Positions 58,401 through 64,000 of a DNA stretch of 64,000 nucleotides are shown here, one piece after another. The position numbers and the translations under genes were made by a program. Position 1 is the stretch's first letter. Every line of letters starts with the position of its first letter. The notes under the pieces are model-generated. The model worked only from the letters and a program-made list of their open reading frames with translations. It had not been told where the DNA came from and made no database searches. The stretch is from Schlegelella_A sp965246805 (GTDB taxonomy: Bacteria; Pseudomonadota; Gammaproteobacteria; Burkholderiales; Burkholderiaceae_C). The DNA lies in assembly GCA_965246805.1 (NCBI GenBank), contig CBDFFO010000006.1:558001-622000 (forward strand), read 5' to 3'.

Positions 58401-59846
58401 TCACTGCTCTTCCGACCAGGCGAACCCGTCGCGCGCGACCAGCGCACTGGCCGCCGCCGGCCCCCACGTGCCCGCCATGTACGGCCGGGGGCCTGCTTCG
58501 TCGCTCTCCCACGCATCGAGAATCGGTTCGACCCAGCGCCACGCCTGCACCTGCTCGTCGCTGCGCACGAAGAGGTTGAGGCGGCCAGCGATCACGTCGA
58601 GCAGCAGGCGCTCGTAGGCGCCGACACGGTTCTCGGCAAAGGCCTTGTCGAAATCGAGATCGAGAGACACGGGGCTCAAGGCTTCGGATTGGCTATTGCC
58701 CTTGGCGGCCAGCAAGTGAAGCTCCAGGCCGTCTTCCGGCTGCAGGTTGATGACCAGCTTGTTCGGCGGGTTCAGGCCCGGAAAGATGTTGTGCGGCGTC
58801 GGCCGGAAGTTGACGACGATCTGCGCGTCGCGCGTCGCGAGGCGCTTGCCGGTGCGCAGGTAGAACGGCACCGACGACCAGCGCCAGTTCTGCACTTCAG
58901 TGCGCAGCGCCACGAACGTTTCGGTGTGGCTGTCGGGCGGCACCTTGTCTTCTTCGAGATACCCCTTCGCAGGCTTGCCCGCCGCGTTGCCGGCGCGGTA
59001 TTGGCCGCGCACCACGTCGCGCGTGACGCTCTCCGCCGTGAACGGCTTCAGCGACTTCAACACCTTCAGCTTCTCGTCGCGGATCGCGTCGGCATCGTTG
59101 CGCGAGGGCGGCTCCATCGCCACCATCGTCAGCAGTTGCAGCGCGTGGTTCTGGATCATGTCGCGCAGCGCGCCGGTGTGGCTGTAGAAATCGCCGCGCG
59201 TGCCCACGCCGATGTCTTCGGCCAGCGTGATCTGGATGTTCGCGATGCATTCGCGCCGCCAGAGCGGCTCGAAAAGCGCGTTGCCGAAGCGCAGCGCCAT
59301 CAAGTTTTGAACCGAGGGCTTGCCGAGATAGTGGTCGATGCGATAGGCCTGTTCTTCGGTGAACACCGAATCGACGACGCGATTGATCTCCTGCGCACTC
59401 GCGAGATCGGAGCCGAGCGGCTTTTCGAGCACGACGCGGACATTCGGCGCATTGAGGCCGGCCGCCCCGAGCTGCGCGGTCACAGTGGTGAACAGGTCGG
59501 GGCTGATCGCGAGAAAGAGCACCACCACGTCGGCCGGCCGCTCGCCGAGCCATCCCTTGACCCGACCGTAATCGGCGGTTTGCGAGAGATCGACGCGCAG
59601 GTATTGCACGAGCGCGGCGAAACGCGTGAACTCCTCGTCGCTCGGCCGCTTGGCGTCGTCGACCTCGGCCATGCGTTGCTTCAGCCAATTGCGGTAGTCG
59701 TCGTCGCTCTGCTCCGAGCGCGACACCGCGAGGATGCGGCCCCCCGCCGGTAGCTTGCCGTGGCGAAAGGCCTGGAACAGACCTGGCATGAGCTTGCGCC
59801 AAGCGAGGTCGCCGGTGCCGCCGAAGATGACGAGATCGAATGACAT
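58401..59846 (-). CDS. zwf: Glucose-6-phosphate dehydrogenase
   Basis: 481 residues. Nucleotide-binding VIFGGTGDLAWRKLMPGLF and active-site RIDHYLGK are exact family motifs; VVLEKPLGSDLASAQEINRV and FYLRTGKRL support it. It oxidises glucose-6-phosphate to the lactone with NADP/NAD. Divergent from pgi, so flux entry into pentose-phosphate/Entner-Doudoroff and glycolysis may be controlled from one intergenic region. Confidence 0.95.
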   Translation of the reverse strand: MSFDLVIFGGTGDLAWRKLMPGLFQAFRHGKLPAGGRILAVSRSEQSDDDYRNWLKQRMAEVDDAKRPSDEEFTRFAALVQYLRVDLSQTADYGRVKGWLGERPADVVVLFLAISPDLFTTVTAQLGAAGLNAPNVRVVLEKPLGSDLASAQEINRVVDSVFTEEQAYRIDHYLGKPSVQNLMALRFGNALFEPLWRRECIANIQITLAEDIGVGTRGDFYSHTGALRDMIQNHALQLLTMVAMEPPSRNDADAIRDEKLKVLKSLKPFTAESVTRDVVRGQYRAGNAAGKPAKGYLEEDKVPPDSHTETFVALRTEVQNWRWSSVPFYLRTGKRLATRDAQIVVNFRPTPHNIFPGLNPPNKLVINLQPEDGLELHLLAAKGNSQSEALSPVSLDLDFDKAFAENRVGAYERLLLDVIAGRLNLFVRSDEQVQAWRWVEPILDAWESDEAGPRPYMAGTWGPAAASALVARDGFAWSEEQ

Positions 59847-59952
59847 CGCCGCAGCATACGATGCTTCACGCGATCAGGCGTGCGCGCCGGCGCTGCGAGC
59901 CGTTCCTAGAATGAGTCATTGAGGATTTAGCGATGTTCATGGAGGCAGCACG

Positions 59953-61593
59953 ATGAACGCACCGCGTGGTGACAAGACCGAAGCCTGGCGGGCACTGCAA
60001 CGCCACTTCGACGACAGTGGGCACCGCTTCGATCTGCGCGACGCGTTCGCCGCCGACGCGGACCGTTTCGCCGCGTTCACGTTCGCGGCCCCCGACGTCT
60101 TCACCGATCTCTCGAAGTGCCGCATCGACTCGGCCACGCTCGACCTGCTGTTGAAGCTCGCGGCCGAGAGCGGCGTTGAGGCGAAGCGCGACGCCATGTT
60201 CCGCGGCGACATCATCAACATCACCGAGGGCCGCGCGGTGCTACACACCGCGCTGCGCGCGCCGCGCGGCGCCGCACCGTTCAGCGGCGAGGTGCACGCG
60301 GTGCTCGATCGGCTGTGCCTGTTCGTCGATGCGTTGCGTGCCCGGATCGACAGCGGCGCCTCGCCGATCCGTCATGTCGTCAACATCGGCATCGGCGGCA
60401 GCGACCTGGGGCCGCAGATGGTGGTGCGTGCGCTCGACGAGTACGCGCACCGGAAGATCACGTCGCACTTCGTCTCGAACGTCGACGGCCACGACCTCTC
60501 GAGCACCTTGCGCTGCCTCGTGCCGAACGAAACGCTCTTCATCGTCGCCAGCAAGACCTTCACGACGCAGGAGACGATCACCAACGCGACCACCGCGAAG
60601 GCGTGGTTCCTGGCGCAGGGCGGCACCGACATCGCGAGCCACTTCGTCGCGACCACCAGCAATGTCGAGGGCGCCGCAACGTTCGGCATCGACATCACCT
60701 TCGGCTTCTGGGACTGGGTCGGCGGGCGCTATTCGCTGTGGTCGGCGATCGGGCTGCCGATCGCGATCGCGATCGGCAGCGCGCGCTTTCGCGAGCTGCT
60801 CGCGGGCGCGCATGCGATGGACCGGCATTTCGCCGAGACGCCGCCAGAGCGCAACGTGCCGTTGTTGCTCGGGCTCGTCGATGTCTGGTACCGCAACTTC
60901 CACCGCTTCACGACGCGTTGTGTCGCGCCCTACCACCAGGGCTTGTCGCGCCTGCCCGCGTATCTGCAGCAGCTCGAGATGGAGAGCAACGGCAAGCGCG
61001 TCGATCTAGACGGCGAGGCGCTCGTTCACGACACATCGCCGGTGTTGTGGGGCGAGCCGGGCACCAACGGCCAGCACGCCTATTTCCAGATGCTGCACCA
61101 GGGCACCGACGTGACGCCGGTGGAGTTCATCCTGGTCAAGGAACCGGCGTCGTCGGAAGGCGGCGCGGCGTTGGCCGAGCCATTGCAACGCCAGCATCGG
61201 ATGCTGCTGTCAAACGGCCTCGCGCAATCGCAGGCGCTGATGCTGGGCAAGACGACCGACCAGGCGCTCGCCGAGAAAACCGGCTCGCCCGGCGACGAAG
61301 CCGCCGTTCGCCTGGCGAAGCATCGGACCTTTCCCGGCAATCGCCCGAGCGTAACGCACGTGCTGCAGCACCTCACGCCGCACGCACTTGGCGCGCTGAT
61401 CGCGATGTTCGAGCACCGCGTGTTCACGAGCGGCGTGGTTTGGGGCATCGACAGCTTCGACCAGTGGGGCGTCGAGCTCGGCAAGAGCCTCAGCAACGAG
61501 TTGCTGCCGTTGTTCGAGACGGGTCGAGGAGGACCGCTGCCGGCCGAGCTCGATGCGTCAACTGCAGGCTTGCTGCGAAAACTGACCGGCTAA
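59953..61593 (+). CDS. pgi: Glucose-6-phosphate isomerase
   Basis: 546 residues. Active-site blocks are present: NIGIGGSDLGPQMVVRALDE, VASKTFTTQETITNATTAKA, FGFWDWVGGRYSLWSAIGLP, and QVYYxx-like H/K region GVVWGIDSFDQWGVELGKS. GGAGG lies seven bases before ATG 59953. Interconverts glucose-6-phosphate and fructose-6-phosphate in the cytoplasm. Confidence 0.95.
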   Translation: MNAPRGDKTEAWRALQRHFDDSGHRFDLRDAFAADADRFAAFTFAAPDVFTDLSKCRIDSATLDLLLKLAAESGVEAKRDAMFRGDIINITEGRAVLHTALRAPRGAAPFSGEVHAVLDRLCLFVDALRARIDSGASPIRHVVNIGIGGSDLGPQMVVRALDEYAHRKITSHFVSNVDGHDLSSTLRCLVPNETLFIVASKTFTTQETITNATTAKAWFLAQGGTDIASHFVATTSNVEGAATFGIDITFGFWDWVGGRYSLWSAIGLPIAIAIGSARFRELLAGAHAMDRHFAETPPERNVPLLLGLVDVWYRNFHRFTTRCVAPYHQGLSRLPAYLQQLEMESNGKRVDLDGEALVHDTSPVLWGEPGTNGQHAYFQMLHQGTDVTPVEFILVKEPASSEGGAALAEPLQRQHRMLLSNGLAQSQALMLGKTTDQALAEKTGSPGDEAAVRLAKHRTFPGNRPSVTHVLQHLTPHALGALIAMFEHRVFTSGVVWGIDSFDQWGVELGKSLSNELLPLFETGRGGPLPAELDASTAGLLRKLTG

Positions 61594-61603
61594 TTGTCAA
61601 GGG

Positions 61604-62275
61604 TCAAAAGGATAAGTCTGCAGGCAAATCAGCCGAGGGATTCTTGCGCTCGAAGGCTGCCCGCTGAGCGGCAAAGGTTCGCTGGAAAGCCGGCCGTGCC
61701 TCGCCGCGGGCGACGTAGGCAATGAGGCTCGGAAATTTATCCAGCAGCGCGCCCTTGAGCCGACGCAGCACCTCGATCATCATGAGGTCGCCCGCGCTGA
61801 ACGCACCGTCGAGCCACTCGGCATCGCCGAGACGGTCGGACAGTCGGGTCAATCGCTCTCTGATCCGCTCGTCGATGCCGGACCGGCGTGCCTCGTACCA
61901 GGGCACGTCGCGCTGCATCTCGGCCATTTCCCGCTCGACGATCGGTGGCTCGACCGTGTTGAGCGCGGCGAACATCCACATGATCGCGCGATTGCGGGCG
62001 TTCGCATCCTTCGGCAACAAAGCGGCGTGGCGATCGGCGATGTTCAAAACGATAGCCCCGGACTCGAACAGCGCTAAACCGTCTTTCTGATAAGTCGGAA
62101 TCGATCCGAAGGGATTGAGTGCCAAATGCTGGGCCCCCTTCAGCGCGGCCATGGAAACGAAACGAACGGCATACCGCTGCCCCACCTCCTCGAGCGCCCA
62201 ACGCACTCGCATGTCCCGGGCCAATCCCTTGCCGCCGTCAGGGGAGTCTTCAAACGCAGTGATCGTCGGAGTCAT
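61604..62275 (-). CDS. Glutathione S-transferase family protein
   Basis: 223 residues. N-terminal thioredoxin-like domain with RVRWALEEVGQRYAVRFVSM, NPFGSIPTYQKDGLALFESG (cis-Pro and the gamma-Glu-binding ES motif), then an all-helical C-terminal domain (WLDGAFSAGDLMMIEVLRRL). Cytoplasmic detoxification role expected. Last gene of a minus-strand group that includes YciI/VOC-type genes; a SnoaL-like relic separates them. Confidence 0.85.
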   Translation of the reverse strand: MTPTITAFEDSPDGGKGLARDMRVRWALEEVGQRYAVRFVSMAALKGAQHLALNPFGSIPTYQKDGLALFESGAIVLNIADRHAALLPKDANARNRAIMWMFAALNTVEPPIVEREMAEMQRDVPWYEARRSGIDERIRERLTRLSDRLGDAEWLDGAFSAGDLMMIEVLRRLKGALLDKFPSLIAYVARGEARPAFQRTFAAQRAAFERKNPSADLPADLSF

Positions 62276-62321
62276 CGAATTGCCTCCAAGCAGTGCAACG
62301 CGAGTCCTAGGGTTTCGACGG

Positions 62322-62550
62322 TCATGGCTGAAGATCGCATGCCGACATCCCGCTTCCGTCCATCCTGGTCGGAAACGACTGGTGTTCGTGCACGATCATC
62401 CATTCGCCGAATCGTCGCTCCAGGCACGCCGTGAACCGCGCCCAGATGTCGGTGTCTGTACGGTCGGCCCTCGATGCGCTTTCGAATTGCGAATGTGTAA
62501 GAGATGCGCTGTTCACCTTGTCCTGTCTCGCCTCGACTCCGTCGGGCACG
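62322..62550 (-). pseudogene. SnoaL-like (ketosteroid-isomerase fold) protein, C-terminal relic
   Basis: One frame holds FAIRKRIEGR; another continues TDTDIWARFTACLERRFGEW, MIVHEHQSFPTRMDGSGMSA, CDLQP and a stop. These pieces join into the usual C-terminal half of a SnoaL-like protein, so a frameshift lies near 62460 and the N-terminal half is gone. Confidence 0.55.
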
Positions 62551-62561
62551 CCTCACATCAA

Positions 62562-62915
62562 TCAGCTTTCAATCGGCCGGATCTCGATCTCCGACGGCAC
62601 GGGCATCGGGTTCGGGCAGCGCTCTACCCAGGCCACTGCTTCGTCGATGGACGGCAGCTCCCAAAGCCAGTAGCCCGCAACGAGATCGCCTGTGAACGGC
62701 CCATCGACGACGGTGCGCGACTTGCCCTCGAAGCGCACCCGCTTTGCCTCGCTGGTGGGGCGCAGGCCGTCGCAGTCCTTCATCACGCCGGCCCGCCTGA
62801 GCTCTTCGTTGAAGACCTCCATCGCGGCCATCTGCTCCTTCATCTGCGCATCGCTCGTCCGTTCAAGACGAGTCTCGAGATCGGGATTGGACTTCACCAA
62901 AATCATGAACTTCAT
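62562..62915 (-). CDS. YciI-like (DGPF domain) protein
   Basis: 117 residues with MKFMILVKSNPDLETRLERT and the DGPF motif (TVVDGPFTGDLVAGYWLWEL). Dimeric alpha-beta fold; family members often sit beside ECF sigma factors or VOC proteins. Second YciI-type gene of this module. Confidence 0.85.
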   Translation of the reverse strand: MKFMILVKSNPDLETRLERTSDAQMKEQMAAMEVFNEELRRAGVMKDCDGLRPTSEAKRVRFEGKSRTVVDGPFTGDLVAGYWLWELPSIDEAVAWVERCPNPMPVPSEIEIRPIES

Positions 62916-62943
62916 CTTCAGCTCCCGTGGTCAACTGCGTGCA

Positions 62944-63303
62944 TCACCCGCGCTCGTCGAAGATCGGCATGAAACCACCGAAGATCATCCGCTTCGCGTC
63001 GAACGGCATGTCCTTGAACATCTCCTTCATGCGCGGATCGCTCTCCATCTTCTTGTTCGCGGCGTCACGCATCTCCTTCGACGGGTACTCGATCCACGAG
63101 AAGACGACAGTCTCGCCTTCCTCTGCCTTCACGGCGCGCTGAAAGTCCGTCGTCGTCCCGGCGGGTACGTCGTTGCCCCAGCACTCGACTTGACGCGTCG
63201 CGCCGAATTCCTTGAAAAGCGGCCAAGCCCTGGCCGCAGCGGCGCGGTAACTGTCGCGATTGCCGTTCGGAACAGGAATGACAAATCCATCAACGTAGTT
63301 CAT
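62944..63303 (-). CDS. DUF1428-family protein
   Basis: 119 residues from ATG 63303: MNYVDGFVIPVPNGNRDSYR, AWPLFKEFGATRQVECWGND, FSWIEYPSKEMRDAANKKME, RMIFGGFMPIFDERG. These are the canonical DUF1428 blocks (ferredoxin-like fold, unknown function). Overlaps the upstream YciI-type gene by 14 bases, so it is in the same operon. Confidence 0.88.
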   Translation of the reverse strand: MNYVDGFVIPVPNGNRDSYRAAAARAWPLFKEFGATRQVECWGNDVPAGTTTDFQRAVKAEEGETVVFSWIEYPSKEMRDAANKKMESDPRMKEMFKDMPFDAKRMIFGGFMPIFDERG

Positions 63304-63646
63304 TGGTCTCTCCTTGTATTTGAAGCTCGCGCACCGGGCGCACTTCGACGCTGCCGTAGCGTGCGGGCGGGATGCCGGCGGCAAGCTGGATCGCCTCGTT
63401 CAGATCCTTGGCCTCGACCAGATAGAAGCCGGCGAGCATCTCTTTGGTCTCGGCGAAGGGCCCGTCGAACAGCGTCATCTCGCCGTTGCGAACGCGCACC
63501 GTCGTCGCCGTGTGCGTGGCGTGCAGCGGCTCGGCTGCCAGCAGGCGTCGGCTGCCCTGCAGCTGCTGCGCATACTCGGCGCACACCTGATCGCTGCACG
63601 CGTCCCAGTGCGCGGCATCGAGGTAGACGAGACAGAGGTACTTCAA
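63290..63646 (-). CDS. YciI-like (DGPF domain) protein, TTG start
   Basis: 118 residues. KYLCLVYLDAAHWDACSDQV and TLFDGPFAETKEMLAGFYLV, VEAKDLNEAIQLAAGIPPAR are typical of the sigma-factor-associated YciI group. The start is TTG 63646, overlapping the TGA of the VOC gene (TTGA), since no ATG fits the conserved N-terminus. Coupled to both neighbours. Confidence 0.82.
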   Translation of the reverse strand: MKYLCLVYLDAAHWDACSDQVCAEYAQQLQGSRRLLAAEPLHATHTATTVRVRNGEMTLFDGPFAETKEMLAGFYLVEAKDLNEAIQLAAGIPPARYGSVEVRPVRELQIQGETNELR

Positions 63647-64000
63647 CGTGCCGCCGGCAAAGCGATGGGCTCGCCGTTGACGGCCCAGCTCACGCCGAAG
63701 CGGTCGGTCAGCATGCCGAAGGTCTTGGCCCAGAACGCAGGCATCAGCGGCATCGTCACCTGGCCGCCTTGCGAAAGGGCGTGGAAGGCGCTGTGTGCTT
63801 CGTCGATGGTGTCGTACTGGAGCGCGAGCATGACGCCTTTCACGCCCTCGTGAGGCATGCCCGGTGGGGTGTCCCCCGCAAACAGCAAGGCGCCGCCCGG
63901 CAGCGCCAGGCGCGCATGCATGATGCCGTCGCCGGTACGGCGCCCACTCTCGGCGCAACCGACATCGGCCGCTGCTGGCGCAGGCATGTCGGCGTAGCTC
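63643..64000 (-). CDS. VOC-family (PhnB-like) protein, 5' partial
   Basis: The frame is open to the right edge (SYADMPAPAAADV), so the gene starts outside the window; the ATG at 63987 is internal. IMHARLALPGGALLFAGDTP, VMLALQYDTIDEAHSAFHAL, MPAFWAKTFGMLTDRFGVSW match PhnB-like glyoxalase/bleomycin-resistance-fold proteins. First visible gene of the VOC-YciI-DUF1428-YciI operon. Confidence 0.85.
   Translation of the reverse strand, partial: SYADMPAPAAADVGCAESGRRTGDGIMHARLALPGGALLFAGDTPPGMPHEGVKGVMLALQYDTIDEAHSAFHALSQGGQVTMPLMPAFWAKTFGMLTDRFGVSWAVNGEPIALPAAR

Noticed and set aside
1..64000. tRNA, rRNA, riboswitch or known insertion sequence
   Set aside because: No cloverleaf with a CCA-adjacent acceptor, rRNA signature, riboswitch core or transposase gene was recognised on reading; a covariance-model search would be decisive.

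Overview
The window is high-GC, densely packed DNA. Its gene content points to a betaproteobacterium of the order Burkholderiales, in the Comamonadaceae/Sphaerotilaceae/Rubrivivax range. The pointers are three Bug-type tripartite tricarboxylate transporter (TTT) receptors with no membrane partners nearby, a PEP-CTERM protein, a LigAB-type ring-cleavage enzyme pair, an MmgE/PrpD protein next to a TTT receptor, and several small basic proteins typical of that group. This is inference from families; no rRNA, tRNA or CRISPR array was seen.

Layout. 1-6.3 kb: an SPFH/flotillin-like protein running off the left edge, a truncated DUF4126-like protein, a PQQ-propeller lipoprotein, a decayed secreted protein and a DUF4149 membrane protein. 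6.3-12.1 kb: a MerR-type regulator divergent from two fasciclin genes, a small membrane protein coupled to a DUF3429 protein, a patatin, an SRPBCC protein with an ArsR relic, and a TTT receptor. 12.3-20.5 kb: a CMD-family protein, a subtilisin with three C-terminal repeats, an aldo/keto reductase relic, a peroxiredoxin, a pyridoxamine-phosphate-oxidase-like protein, a flavin disulfide reductase relic, a succinate-semialdehyde dehydrogenase and a DJ-1/PfpI protein. 21-25 kb: an IclR regulator with a PcaR-like operator facing a low-GC island (Sel1-repeat gene) that has replaced the 5' end of a ferredoxin-type reductase. 25-33 kb: an M14 peptidase-like protein, a xanthine-dehydrogenase relic, a glycosyltransferase/LpxH-like pair, a SHOCT-PspC protein, two methyltransferases, thioredoxin 2 and a VapBC-type toxin-antitoxin pair.

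33-43 kb is a catabolic region. A VanA-like Rieske oxygenase is divergent from a + strand run: TauD/TfdA dioxygenase, TTT receptor, HpaE-type dehydrogenase, LigA-like and LigB-like extradiol dioxygenase subunits, HpaF-type isomerase and HpaH-type hydratase. GlcG-like, metallophosphatase and class II aldolase genes follow. It reads as uptake plus oxygenation plus meta-cleavage of an aromatic acid; HpaG and HpaI are not in the window. 43.8-51.7 kb is a six-gene minus-strand operon whose members are exported or membrane proteins, apart from one putative oxygenase: DUF3604 (PHP-like), PCu(A)C-like, peptidyl-prolyl isomerase, HupE/UreJ-like, TIGR02466-type oxygenase and an MFS-spermidine-synthase-like fusion. 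This is the best candidate for an undescribed system.

52-64 kb: a PEP-CTERM protein, a Rieske oxygenase relic, a Leu/Ile/Val-type binding protein, PssA, a TTT receptor with MmgE/PrpD, divergent zwf and pgi, a GST, and a coupled VOC/YciI/DUF1428/YciI module with a SnoaL-like relic. A striking general feature is decay: about nine genes are recognisable only as fragments or frameshifted remnants between intact neighbours.
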